Below, one piece after another: positions 41,083 to 49,491 of a stretch of 64,000 bases of DNA. Where the stretch lies: NCBI GenBank assembly GCA_965202875.1, contig OZ241870.1, positions 1,984,001 to 2,048,000 of the forward strand, written 5' to 3'. The DNA comes from HK1 sp965202875 (GTDB taxonomy: Bacteria; Pseudomonadota; Gammaproteobacteria; HK1). The notes below the pieces were generated by a model. The model made no database searches, was not told the origin of the DNA, and saw only the letters and a program-made list of their open reading frames with translations. A program made the translations under genes and the position numbers. Each line of letters starts with the position of its first letter. Position 1 is the stretch's first letter.

Positions 41083-41422
41083 ACAGAAGCGGCACACCCC
41101 GTTTGCGAGCCAGCGAATAGGCGAAGACGTCCCCAAGATTGAGACCTGCCGGATGATGGCCCTTGCCGTAGCAGCGATACGCTTCCGCTGCGATCGCAAC
41201 CTGGGCCGCGTCGACCGGCTCGACGCGAACAAAGGGCTCGTTCAGAAACATCAGCGCGGCAGCGTACAGATCATCGTCGCGACTCGCGACCGCGGCGAGC
41301 TCGACGGCCGTGCCGGCCGAGACGATGGCGCCTCCCGCTTCGCCGATCAGGCCCCGGAACTCCGGGGCCTCGTCTTCCGCCAGGAGGATTGCCAGCACGG
41401 CCGACGTGTCGACCGCGATCAC
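41021..41422 (-). CDS. VapC-type PIN-domain ribonuclease toxin
   Basis: This 133-residue PIN domain has all acidic residues: Asp in MIAVDTSAVLAILLAEDEAP, Glu in GTAVELAAVA, Asp in LNLGDVFAYSLARKRG, and Asp in LLFKGDDFPRTDV. It would cleave tRNA or rRNA in a magnesium-dependent way when released from VapB. It starts with GTG at 41422 overlapping the VapB stop. Its stop is only three bases from the duplication junction, so a few terminal residues may differ from the ancestor. Confidence 0.88.
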   Translation of the reverse strand: MIAVDTSAVLAILLAEDEAPEFRGLIGEAGGAIVSAGTAVELAAVASRDDDLYAAALMFLNEPFVRVEPVDAAQVAIAAEAYRCYGKGHHPAGLNLGDVFAYSLARKRGVPLLFKGDDFPRTDVEPAVPENGR

Positions 41423-41724
41423 TTCGGGAGTCCGCGCTCGTCATAGAGCATTTCTTGCAGAGCCAGCGACAGCGGCGGATCGCCATGAAGACCGTTGCCG
41501 GCCATGAGCCGATCACGCCGTCGAGAGCCGGTGTCGATGTAGCGGTCGAGTGCTGCGATGATGGTGCCGCGATCGGGGTGGTCCCGTTCCACTTGCTCTT
41601 CAAGGGTGGTCAGTGCCCGTTCGATCACGCCGACTTTCCGGCCCCTGCCCGTCAATCCGAGGCGGGCGGCCAGTCTTTCGACGCGTTCGTCGAGATCCCT
41701 GCGGTGGGCGAGGTTGATGGCCAT
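41419..41724 (-). CDS. VapB-type antitoxin
   Basis: This 101-residue protein begins MAINLAHRRDLDERVERLAA and resembles the short VapB antitoxins with an N-terminal ribbon-helix-helix-like part (RRDLDERVERLAARLGLTGR) and a C-terminal toxin-binding region ending DERGLPK. The ATG at 41724 matches the family start; the longer frame to 41841 has unrelated sequence. It precedes vapC with a 4-base overlap, giving a complete vapBC pair. Confidence 0.8.
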   Translation of the reverse strand: MAINLAHRRDLDERVERLAARLGLTGRGRKVGVIERALTTLEEQVERDHPDRGTIIAALDRYIDTGSRRRDRLMAGNGLHGDPPLSLALQEMLYDERGLPK

Positions 41725-41879
41725 CGGTCGCGATGGTTGCGTCAGTGTCGGGTACGCTTCGGATTGTAGCATCCTTCGTAGTATGGGAAGGCCCGATGCT
41801 CCTCTGCGAGCCGGGCTGCCGCCGTATCTGCCGGCCATCAATGCGACTTTGCCGCATGGGGAGATCCTGGACGAAATCC

Positions 41880-42121
41880 GGTGACGGACGGCAGGAAGTT
41901 CGGCTGCACGGATAACGCAAACCGGCAGGTTCTCGGGGTCGAAGGGAAGCGCACCTTCCAGGTCGCGGGCGCGGCCACGAGGCAGTCGACCGCCTGGACA
42001 GTGCCTCGGCCCGCGTCGCGCCCTCGGTCAGCGCCTCCGGGACGTCGGGAAACGACACGAGCACCGTCCCTTCCCGCGCCTCCAGCTTGGCCGGCCAAGC
42101 CAGTCGCATTGCTTGAGCCAT
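41880..42121 (-). pseudogene. HicB-type antitoxin remnant
   Basis: From ATG 42121 (preceded by GGAGAC) the frame reads MAQAMRLAWPAKLEAREGTV, LVSFPDVPEALTEGATRAEA, the partial RNase-H-like HicB fold (usual VSFPDIPEAVTxGxTxxEAL). It then needs two one-base shifts to continue as QAVDCLVAA and RDLEGALPFDPENLP. No HicA gene is present. It is a broken antitoxin. Confidence 0.6.
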
Positions 42122-42171
42122 TGCCGTCTCCGCAGGCGCCTCCATGAGTCGTGACGGACAGCGCCCGACGG

Positions 42172-43110
42172 TCAAGCATCACCCGAGTCGCCTGCAAGCC
42201 TGATTTCGTAGTCCAGGGTGGAACTGACGTCGGATTCGAAGGCGGGGGATTCGGGCGACCACTCGATACGCCGGGTTTTCGACTTGAGATCGGGAGCGCT
42301 GTAGACGTAGCGCTCGTCATACCGCAGATAGAGGGTCTCGAAAAAGCGCTCGATGCGCACCGGGCTGCCCGGTGGCGGAACGTCCGGCAGCAGCCGGCCG
42401 ATGCCGTCCTCGCGCATGTCGATCATCGCCAAGGCCACCGCTTCGTATCGGCTGGCGTCCTCGCGGATGCCGCGCCGCCCGGTGAGTGCGCCCAAGGCCG
42501 AATGGAATCGGACGATCGTTTCCACGGGCCGGCCGTCTCCGGCGATCGCAATGTCGTTGGGCGCTATCTGCCGCAACGGCCGTTCCTGGTGAAATGGCTC
42601 TCCCGAAGCGGTCGGCTCGGCAGCCTGGTTGGCACGGATCACGAACAGGTACCCGAACACGAGCGCCGGATAAGTGATGTGCAGGTTGGTGCATTCGCCG
42701 ATCGTTTCCTCCATGCGGTTGGTGAGGTTGCGGAAGGCGCCGGTCATGCCCTTGCATGACACGGCGAGGATGGGTCCGATGCCGTCCTTGTTGACCACGA
42801 CGTCGACGTTCTTCGTCTTCAACCCCCCGAGGACCGTTGCTTCGCCACCGGTCGCGGCGGCCGGGTCGAAGTGGATGAGACGTTCACCGCGCCGTCCGGT
42901 TACGATGAACGGCGGCCGGGGCTTGATCTCGTCCGGGTGGAATCCGCCCTCCAGGACGAGGCGGCAGGTCACGTACCAATGGAGCGGCTTGATGTGCTGC
43001 TGACTTTGGGTCGGCCCGTCATGGACGGCGAAGTGTTCGAAAGCCTCGGCTCGATTCACCCATCGGCACTCGCGGGCGACGCCCCTCGTCCGCCGACCCT
43101 TATCCGCCAT
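42172..43110 (-). CDS. Probable type II restriction endonuclease (PD-(D/E)xK-like)
   Basis: This 312-residue protein is encoded directly after the DNA methylase with an 11-base overlap. A likely nuclease core is KTKNVDVVVNKDGIGPILAV then SCKGM, with Asp and a Cys-Lys pair in the place of the PD-(D/E)xK motif. I do not recognise the exact family; assignment rests on the pairing with an adenine methylase and this motif. It would cut unmodified foreign DNA. The ATG at 43110 lies inside the methylase 3' end. Its first 16 codons also survive as a stub at 38432. Confidence 0.65.
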   Translation of the reverse strand: MADKGRRTRGVARECRWVNRAEAFEHFAVHDGPTQSQQHIKPLHWYVTCRLVLEGGFHPDEIKPRPPFIVTGRRGERLIHFDPAAATGGEATVLGGLKTKNVDVVVNKDGIGPILAVSCKGMTGAFRNLTNRMEETIGECTNLHITYPALVFGYLFVIRANQAAEPTASGEPFHQERPLRQIAPNDIAIAGDGRPVETIVRFHSALGALTGRRGIREDASRYEAVALAMIDMREDGIGRLLPDVPPPGSPVRIERFFETLYLRYDERYVYSAPDLKSKTRRIEWSPESPAFESDVSSTLDYEIRLAGDSGDA

Positions 43111-44635
43111 CGTAGTGTCTCCATGTACGCATCGTCGAAACGGCCTCCGCCACCTCCGATCCCGACAGCACCGATGCCGTCGTGGGCGGAGGGAGGACGA
43201 TCCTGCCGGCTTCCCGCGGTTCGAGCTTCAGCACGCCGCCGCCGAGCGGATGGCCTTCGAGCTCGCAGCTCAGCCGGACGAAAGGGGTGTCCCAATCCCC
43301 GACGATGCGGCGCACGGCCTTCCCGTCGCGCAGGTGGACGCCGTGCACCGCATTCGTGCAGGTCGCCGCCGCACGGTTCCGGACCAGGTTCGGCGTGCGC
43401 CCGGACATGCAGGTCAGGAAGAAATCGGGCACCCGCACGTCGGGAACCGAGTACCAGGGGTTGCGCATCCTGCACTTGTACCCCTTCCGAACCTGCCTGC
43501 CCCGATCGCTTTCGAGGTATTCCGAAACGGCGGGCGGCAGGTCGGCGTCCTTCGGGATCCGCAGGAGCATCATGGGCTCGTCGGAACGCCGCCACCGCTC
43601 GACGGTCCGGGCGGTCAGGGTCCGGGCCGGCAGCACCCGGCCGTTTCGCACCGTCGGATGGAGAAGCCCCTCCGGGATCCCCCGCGCTTCGGCCTCCGAA
43701 GGCCGCAGGTGGAAGAACCCGTTGGCGCCGCTGACGTATCCGATCCCGATGGAGGCGACGTCGCCGAACCGTAGCGAATCCGGGTGCGAGGCCGCCGCCC
43801 GGTAGAGCTCGCGGACGTTGCCGGGCAGCAGGTAGGGGCGAAGGCGGCGATTCCACGACGTGCGCCATTCACGGACCGGCACCGCAACCGCCTCGCGGGG
43901 CAGCTCCACCGGCGGCTTGAACCGGTCGAGCACGCTGAAGCGGAGCTTCGCGGTCCTGCCCCCGAGCCCTATCGGGGCCTGCCCTCGAGTCCTATCGGGG
44001 CCTGTCCCCGAGTCCCATCGGGGGATCCCGCCGCCGAAGCCGCCGGCGTGGAGCAGCCAGCAATCCTCGGAGAGCTCCGGAAACAGCTTCGTGCGCACCG
44101 CGACGATCCGCACCTCGTCGAAATGCTCGACGAGGTAGTCGAGCAGGGGTGCGGCATACGGGGCATGGCCGATGGCCGCGGGGACGACGAAGGCCATGCG
44201 CCCGCCGGGCTTCAGCAGGCTCGCCGTCGCCACGAGGAAGGGCGCCCAGGAGGCGGTGAGCCCCGAAAACCTCACGCCCAGGCCGGCGCACAGTGCGAGG
44301 GCGCGCTTGCGCACCTCGCCGTTGAAGGTCTGGTAGCGGATGAAGGGAGGGTTGCCCGCGGCGCAATCGAAGCGCTCGCGGGTGCGCGCGGCCCAGGCGA
44401 AGAAATCGCCCTGGTGGACGCTGGCCCGGGGAGCCCGGCCCATCGCCTCGGACGCGGCCCCGGCGTCCTGCTCGACGCCGAAGCTGTTCCGGTGGGTGGC
44501 GATGAAGCGTCCGTCTCCGCAGGAGGGGTCGAGCATCCGGTCGCCGTCTTTGCGGACCGCCCACCGGACGAGGTTCGCAACGACGGCGTCCGGCGTGTAG
44601 TAAGCGCCGGCCTGTTTTCGCGAGAGGCGGGTCAT
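43100..44635 (-). CDS. N6-adenine DNA methyltransferase of a type II-like restriction system
   Basis: This 511-residue protein has MTRLSRKQAGAYYTPDAVVA at the start, SAM-binding motif I in LDPSCGDGRFIATH, catalytic motif IV NPPFIRYQTFNGE, then LVATASLLKPGGRMAFVVPA. The second half is the target-recognition domain, ending in WRHYDGG. This is the gamma-type N6-adenine layout of Eco57I/TaqI-like methylases. It protects host DNA from the nuclease encoded next. The ATG at 44635 follows GGAGGGAAG. A tandem-repeat region near residues 200-225 lengthens it by 8 residues against copy 1. Confidence 0.9.
   Translation of the reverse strand: MTRLSRKQAGAYYTPDAVVANLVRWAVRKDGDRMLDPSCGDGRFIATHRNSFGVEQDAGAASEAMGRAPRASVHQGDFFAWAARTRERFDCAAGNPPFIRYQTFNGEVRKRALALCAGLGVRFSGLTASWAPFLVATASLLKPGGRMAFVVPAAIGHAPYAAPLLDYLVEHFDEVRIVAVRTKLFPELSEDCWLLHAGGFGGGIPRWDSGTGPDRTRGQAPIGLGGRTAKLRFSVLDRFKPPVELPREAVAVPVREWRTSWNRRLRPYLLPGNVRELYRAAASHPDSLRFGDVASIGIGYVSGANGFFHLRPSEAEARGIPEGLLHPTVRNGRVLPARTLTARTVERWRRSDEPMMLLRIPKDADLPPAVSEYLESDRGRQVRKGYKCRMRNPWYSVPDVRVPDFFLTCMSGRTPNLVRNRAAATCTNAVHGVHLRDGKAVRRIVGDWDTPFVRLSCELEGHPLGGGVLKLEPREAGRIVLPPPTTASVLSGSEVAEAVSTMRTWRHYDGG
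43966..44030 (-). repeat. Tandem 24-base repeat within methylase copy 2 (three units)
   Basis: Units of the type ccctatcggggcctgccctc-gagt are repeated about three times, encoding RGQAPIGLGG-like peptides (TGPDRTRGQAPIGLGG). Copy 1 has two units. Because 24 is divisible by three, unit gain or loss keeps the frame. Confidence 0.75.
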
Positions 44636-44731
44636 CGGGGCGCTTCCCTCCGTTCCCTTGGGCATAGAGTACGCCCGCACCGGGACGCGGCTTCGCGAAA
44701 GGCCGATGCGCGCCCGGGTACCACGTTCCGC

Positions 44732-45892
44732 TCAGGCGCCCAGAGGGCGCAGCAGGCCGCGCCCGATGATGTGGCGCTGGATCTCGGAGGTGCCGTCCCA
44801 GATGCGCTCGACGCGGGCGTCGCGCCAGAAGCGCGCCAGCGGCAGGTCGCTCATCAGCCCCATGCCGCCGTGGATCTGGATCGCCTCGTCGGTCACCCGC
44901 GCCAGCATCTCCGAGGCGTACACCTTCGCCGACGCGATCTCGCGGTCCGCCGGGAGGCCCCGGTCGAGGCGCCACGCCGCGGCCAGGGTCAGCCAGTCCG
45001 CCGCGTCGATCTCCGTGATCATGTCCGCGAGCTTGAACGAGACCCCCTGGAAGCGGCCGATCGGCTGCCCGAACTGCCGGCGCTCGGCCGCGTGGGCCAG
45101 TGCCAGATCGAACACCCGCCGCGCCCGCCCGACGCAGCTCGCGGCCACCGTGATCCGCGTCGCATAGAGCCACTCGTTCGCCAGCTCGAACCCGCGATGC
45201 GCCTCGCCGAGGACCTGCCCGTCCGGCAGCCGGCAGTCGTCGAAGGTGAGGATGCAGTTGTGGTAGCCGCGGTGCGAGACCGAGTCGTAGCCCGGCCGGA
45301 TCTCGAAGCCGGGGGTGCCACGGTCCACGAGGAAGCAGGTGATGCGCTTCTTCGGCCCGCGCGCGGTCTCCTCCTCGCCGGTGGCGACGAACACGATGAC
45401 GAAATCGGCCAGGTCCGCGTGCGAGATGAAGTGCTTGGTGCCGTTCACCACCCAGTCCCCGCCGTCGCGGCGCGCGAAGCACTGCATCCCGCGCACGTCG
45501 GAGCCCGCGCCGGGCTCGGTCATCGCAAGCGCATCGAAGCGTTCGCCGCGCGCGGCCGGCAACAGGTAGCGCTCGCGCTGCTCCCCCTCGCAGCCCATCA
45601 GGATGCCGGAGGGCCGGCCCCAGAACACGGTGAGGGCCATGGACGCGCGGCCGAGCTCGCGCTCCAGCAGGGTGAAGGTCAGGTGGTCGAGGCCGCCGCC
45701 GCCGACCTCCACCGGCAGGTTCGGGGCGTAGAAGCCCAGATCGACGACCTTGCGCTTGATCGCCTCGCCGAGCCCGGGCGGCACCTGCCCGGTGCGCTCG
45801 ACCTCCTCCTCGTGCGGATAGAGCTCCTTCTCGACGAAGCCCCGCACGGTGTCGACCACCATCTGCTGCTCGCTCGTCAGTCCGAAGTCCAT
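44732..45892 (-). CDS. Acyl-CoA dehydrogenase
   Basis: This 386-residue flavoenzyme begins MDFGLTSEQQMVVDTVRGFV. It has the family signatures AMTEPGAGSDVRGMQCFARR and QIHGGMGLMSDLPLARFWRDARVERI, and the FAD-binding WDGTSEIQRHIIGR near the end. It introduces the alpha-beta double bond into an acyl-CoA and passes electrons to ETF. The ATG at 45892 follows GGAGGG; the longer frame to 46021 is not supported. It stands alone between the methylase and the toxin/helicase remnants, so its substrate is not indicated by context. Confidence 0.93.
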   Translation of the reverse strand: MDFGLTSEQQMVVDTVRGFVEKELYPHEEEVERTGQVPPGLGEAIKRKVVDLGFYAPNLPVEVGGGGLDHLTFTLLERELGRASMALTVFWGRPSGILMGCEGEQRERYLLPAARGERFDALAMTEPGAGSDVRGMQCFARRDGGDWVVNGTKHFISHADLADFVIVFVATGEEETARGPKKRITCFLVDRGTPGFEIRPGYDSVSHRGYHNCILTFDDCRLPDGQVLGEAHRGFELANEWLYATRITVAASCVGRARRVFDLALAHAAERRQFGQPIGRFQGVSFKLADMITEIDAADWLTLAAAWRLDRGLPADREIASAKVYASEMLARVTDEAIQIHGGMGLMSDLPLARFWRDARVERIWDGTSEIQRHIIGRGLLRPLGA

Positions 45893-46119
45893 CGCTCCAT
45901 CCCTCCCGGTCCGGCCCGTGAACGTCCGGGGACCGTACGTTTCCATCTTTCCAAAGAAAAGGCGCCTGTGCCGCGGAGGCGGGCGATCCGGCACATCGTG
46001 AAAGAATTGCCCTGGGACCATCGCGAAGTTACCCGGAGATCACCCATCCGGATAGTATGGTCCCCTGTCCTCGATCGCGGGGAGGCGCACTCGATTCCCG
46101 TGGAGGAGGTGCGGTGAAA

Positions 46120-46200
46120 GGCTCGGGCGTTGCACCGGTGAAGTATCGGCTGCATCCCGAGGCGGAAACGGAACACGTCGATACGGTCGCCTGCCAAGAC
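46120..46200 (+). pseudogene. ParE/RelE-type toxin N-terminal stub
   Basis: A GTG-started frame contains VKYRLHPEAETEHVDTVAC, closely like the first residues of ParE-type toxins (usual pattern YRLHPEAEAELLDAV). It then continues with unrelated Arg/Pro-rich sequence. The bases just before it read EAHSIPVEEVR and stop, like the end of the matching antitoxin (S-I-P-x-E-E-V). Both are stubs, so this is another decayed addiction pair. Confidence 0.45.
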
Positions 46201-46231
46201 CCGAAACGCCGGATTCGGCGCCCTCCCCGCC

Positions 46232-47300
46232 ATGACCCCCACCGTCGACACCGTCCCCGCCCCCGGCGCCCGCGTCCTGATCCGGGATGCGGAGTGGGTC
46301 GTGCGGCGGGCCGACCTGGCCCCGGACGGCGGATACCGGCTCGTCTGCGACGGGGTCTCGGAGCTGGTCCGCGAGCGCGAAGCGGTCTTCCTCACCACCC
46401 TGGAGCCGGACCTCCGGGTGCTGGACCCCGCCGAAACCCGGCTCGTCCCCGACCCCTCCCCCGGCTTCGCGGACAGCCGGCTCTGGATGGAGAGCCAGCT
46501 TCGCGAGGCCGTCCCGAGCGACGAGCGCATCCACGTGGGCCACGGGGCGGCGATGGACCTGGTCCCCTACCAGCTCGACCCCGCCCGCCAGGCGCTCCGC
46601 CAGCCGCGCCAGCGCATCCTCATCGCCGACGCGGTGGGGCTCGGCAAGACCCTGGAGGCGGGCATCCTGGTGAGCGAGCTGATCGCGCGCGGCCGGGGCC
46701 GCCGGATCCTGGTGCTGGCCGTCAAGAGCATGCTCACGCAGTTCCAGAAGGAGTTCTGGAACCGCTTCACCATCCCGCTGACCCGGCTCGACTCCATCGG
46801 CATCCAGCGCGTGCGGAGCCGGATCCCGACCAGCCACAACCCCTTCTACTACTACGACAAGGCGATCATCTCGATCGACACCCTGAAGCAGGACGCCGAG
46901 TACCGCACGTACCTGGAACAGGCGTACCGGGACGTCATCGTGATCGACGAGGCGCACAACGTGGCGGACCGCGGCACGGGCTCGCTGCGCAGCCGCCTCG
47001 CCCGCCTGCTGGCCCGGCGCTCCGACACCCTCGTCATGCTCTCCGCGACCCCGCACGACGGCCGGGCGCGCAGCTTCGCGAGCCTGATGAACATGCTGGA
47101 CGCCACCGCCATCGCGGATCCGGACGACTTCTCCCCGGAAGACTTCCGGGACAAGGGGCTGGTGATCCGGCGCTTCAAGAAGGACGTCCAGGCCCAGGTC
47201 CGCGAGACCTTCCGCGACCGCGAGATCATCCGCCGCCGGTTCTCCGCCTCGCCGGAGGAGGCGGCCGCCTTCAAGGCCCTGCTCGCGGTGAAGGTGGTGG
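46232..47300 (+). pseudogene. SNF2/DEAH helicase-like protein, N-terminal part only
   Basis: From ATG 46232 about 356 codons are clean. An N-terminal region with VLIRDAEWVVRRADLAPDG precedes Walker A VGLGKTLEAGILVSELIARG, IIVIDEAHNVADR (DEAH box, read here as VIVIDEAHNVADR) and LVMLSATPHDGRARSFASLM. This is helicase domain 1 of the SNF2/RapA-like class seen in defence proteins such as the DISARM helicase. Around 47300 (KALLAVKV) similarity ends, and hairpin-rich repeat DNA follows; domain 2 is missing. It is a truncated gene. Original role is probably phage defence or DNA repair, not proven. Confidence 0.75.
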
Positions 47301-47403
47301 GGGACGGTGGCGGCGGACGGAAATGGGGCTTCTCCCATGCATACGGCGTCCGTCCACCCCAACCCGACGGAGCCGGAACCGGAACCAAGCGCCGGTTGCG
47401 AAC

Positions 47404-47537
47404 CTGGGAGCGCGGGCGTCCCGCCCGCAACACGCCGGAGGCGTGGGCTTTTTCGGCCTGGGAGCACGGGCGTCCCGCCCGCATGGACAACCAATCGGGC
47501 CTTCGGCCCGTTGCGGGCGGGATGCCCGCGCTTCCGG
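47404..47537. repeat. Three copies of a 26-bp GC-rich repeat, third inverted, with hairpins
   Basis: Copies at 47404-47429 and 47458-47483 (ctgggagc(g/a)cgggcgtcccg...) are direct; 47512-47537 is the reverse complement with a few changes. Between them are the small hairpins cacgccggaggcgtg (47431-47445) and cgggccttcggcccg (47496-47510). Copies 2 and 3 can form a long stem. The cluster fills the gap where the helicase gene is cut and the zinc operon ends. Confidence 0.8.
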
Positions 47538-47638
47538 AGGGATCCGTTGCGGTCCCGCTTGCCTCGCCGATCCGAAGACGTGGCCCTCGCACGCCTCTTC
47601 TTCGCTCATCCGCCTGTTCGACCCGGCCCTCGGGCGCG

Positions 47639-48214
47639 TCAGTACGGCTCGATGATCGTCGCCTGCATGGTGTACCCGGCGTCGCCGACGTCGTTCAGAT
47701 GCGCCTGCGTGCGAATCACCCCGGTCACCCATACCGGATCGAACAGCTCCCTGATCGGATAGCCCGCGACCGTCTGCACGTAGACGATCTGGTTCGAGGG
47801 CGGCGGCGGCACGTGGATGCACGCGCCGAAGTACGGGACGAGAAGAAACTCCGAGATCTCCGTCCCTTCGAAATCGAGCGGTACCACGAACCCCGGCAGG
47901 CGGATCTGCCAGCCGTCGAGTGCGCCCACCACCGGCGCCGAACGGACCGCGTCCCGATAGGCGTTCATCAGCATCTCGGCCTGCGCGCTGTCGTCGGAGA
48001 GGTTCCCTATGTCGTCCGACATCAGGGCGTCGAGCTTGGAGAAGGGATCCCAGTCCTCGGGCATGAGATCCTCCCATTCGATCTCGCGCACCTCGTCCTG
48101 CGCCGCCACCGGCGGGCCGGCCACGGCCAGACCGAGAGCGACGGCCGGCACCAGCTTCGCCGCCAACGCCGCCGCGGCGCCGAGCGCGCGTTTTGCAAGT
48201 ACGAACGTCTTCAT
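47639..48214 (-). CDS. DUF3299-type periplasmic protein of the zinc operon
   Basis: This 191-residue protein has an N-terminal signal (ALAAKLVPAVALGLAVAG, cleavage near PVAAQDE). It continues with IEWEDLMPEDWDP, LPGFVVPLDFEGTEISEFLL, VPYFGACIHVPPPPSNQIVY and ends GYTMQATIIEPY, the DUF3299 pattern. The conserved CIHVPPPPSNQ motif supplies Cys and His ligands. In Vibrio such a gene belongs to the zrg zinc-uptake cluster. The ATG at 48214 follows GGAGGG. It is the last gene of a four-gene operon and the exact role is unknown. Confidence 0.85.
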   Translation of the reverse strand: MKTFVLAKRALGAAAALAAKLVPAVALGLAVAGPPVAAQDEVREIEWEDLMPEDWDPFSKLDALMSDDIGNLSDDSAQAEMLMNAYRDAVRSAPVVGALDGWQIRLPGFVVPLDFEGTEISEFLLVPYFGACIHVPPPPSNQIVYVQTVAGYPIRELFDPVWVTGVIRTQAHLNDVGDAGYTMQATIIEPY

Positions 48215-48231
48215 CCTGGTCAAGCCCTCCT

Positions 48232-49491
48232 TCAGATCCTCATCGAAAGACCGTCGGCGAGCGACAGCCGGTAGGCGCGGAACGCCGGGACGCTGCCGGC
48301 CGCGAAGCCTGCAAGCACCACGGCGCCGAGTATCCACCAATCCGCCGGCGCGAGCATCGCGACCGGCACGTGCAGACCGAATTCCCGCGCGACGATCGGC
48401 TGCCCGATCACGAGCCCGGCGTAGAGCAGGCCGACTCCGGCCAACGCTCCGAGCAGCGCGAGCAGCCCCGCCTCGCTCATGAACAGCGCGAAGACGTGCA
48501 GCGGTCGCGCGCCGGCCGAGCGCAGCACCGCCATCTCCCGCCGGCGCGCTTCCAGGCTCGAGAGGATGACGGTGAGCATCCCGAGCAGCCCGGTCGCCAC
48601 GACCATCGCGGAGATCACCCGCAGCACGTTCTCCGCGACGCTCATCAGATCCCACAGCTCCTGCAACGCGACGCCGGGGATGATCGCGAGCAGGGGCTCC
48701 TGCCGGTACTCGTTGATCCGACGCTGCATGCCGAAGATGGCAATCTTCGAATCGAGGCCCACCAGGAAGGCGGTGATCGTCTTCGGCGTGAGAACCAACG
48801 CCCGCGCTTCATCGGCCGTGATCTTCAAACCACGCACCGGCACCCCCGCCTGCCAGTCCACGTGCATCGCGGTGAAGCCCTCGATGCTGACGTGCACCGT
48901 GCGGTCCACCGGAGTACCGGTCCGCGCGAGGACCCCGGCGACGCGGAAGGGCTTGTCGTCGTGTTCGAGCAGGCTCACCTCGCCGGTGCCGTGCGAGACG
49001 ATGAGCTCGTCGCCGAGCGCGTATCCGAGCCGCTTGGCGACCTCGGCGCCGAGCACCGCGTCGAAAACGTCGCCGAAAGGTCCGCCGGCGGCGAACGCGA
49101 GCGAGCGCGTGCGCGCGTACCGGTACTGCTCGAAGTACCCGCGCGAGGTGCCCATCACCCGGAAGCCGCGGTGCGAATCCCCGAGCATGATCGGCACGGT
49201 CCAGCGCACCCGGGGAAAGTCCGCGATCCGGCGGTAGCTGTCCCAGGAGATGTTGTTGGTGGCGTTGCCGATGCGGAAGACGGTGTAGAGCAGAAGCTGG
49301 ATCGCCCCGCTCCGGGCGCCGACGATGAGGTCGGTGCCGGAGATGGTGTTCGCGAATCCCTCGCGCGCCTCGCGGCGCACCTTCTCGACCCCGAGCAACA
49401 TCGCGATGCTGAGCGCGACCGCGAACAGGGTGAGTCCCGCCGTGACCCGGCGGTTCAGCACGCTCCTGAGCGCAAGTCGGAGGATCGCCAT
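48232..49491 (-). CDS. FtsX/MacB-type ABC transporter permease
   Basis: This 419-residue membrane protein has an N-terminal helix (VTAGLTLFAVALSIAMLLGV), a large extracytoplasmic domain (MacB-PCD type, with RTRSLAFAAGGPFGDVFDAV) and three C-terminal helices (VISAMVVATGLLGMLTVI, LALLGALAGVGLLYAGLVIG, LGAVVLAGFAAGSVPAFRAY). This four-helix layout belongs to the MacB/LolC/FtsX permeases. With the ATPase encoded 172 bp upstream it forms an ABC complex, here probably serving zinc uptake or handling of the ZrgA-like protein. Confidence 0.92.
   Translation of the reverse strand: MAILRLALRSVLNRRVTAGLTLFAVALSIAMLLGVEKVRREAREGFANTISGTDLIVGARSGAIQLLLYTVFRIGNATNNISWDSYRRIADFPRVRWTVPIMLGDSHRGFRVMGTSRGYFEQYRYARTRSLAFAAGGPFGDVFDAVLGAEVAKRLGYALGDELIVSHGTGEVSLLEHDDKPFRVAGVLARTGTPVDRTVHVSIEGFTAMHVDWQAGVPVRGLKITADEARALVLTPKTITAFLVGLDSKIAIFGMQRRINEYRQEPLLAIIPGVALQELWDLMSVAENVLRVISAMVVATGLLGMLTVILSSLEARRREMAVLRSAGARPLHVFALFMSEAGLLALLGALAGVGLLYAGLVIGQPIVAREFGLHVPVAMLAPADWWILGAVVLAGFAAGSVPAFRAYRLSLADGLSMRI

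Larger units (their letters stand above)
43063..44639 (-). repeat. Large direct repeat (methylase module), copy 2
   Basis: Partner of 38432-39980. This copy is intact and 28 bases longer because of an extra 24-base tandem unit and the bases lost from copy 1. Confidence 0.92.

Noticed and set aside
41600..42175. 191-codon minus-strand frame as an intact HicB protein
   Set aside because: Only the first about 40 codons match HicB; the remainder is out of frame and overlaps vapB.
47404..47537. Short repeats considered as a CRISPR array
   Set aside because: Only three units, one inverted, with a 54-bp spacing and hairpins between; no cas genes in the window.
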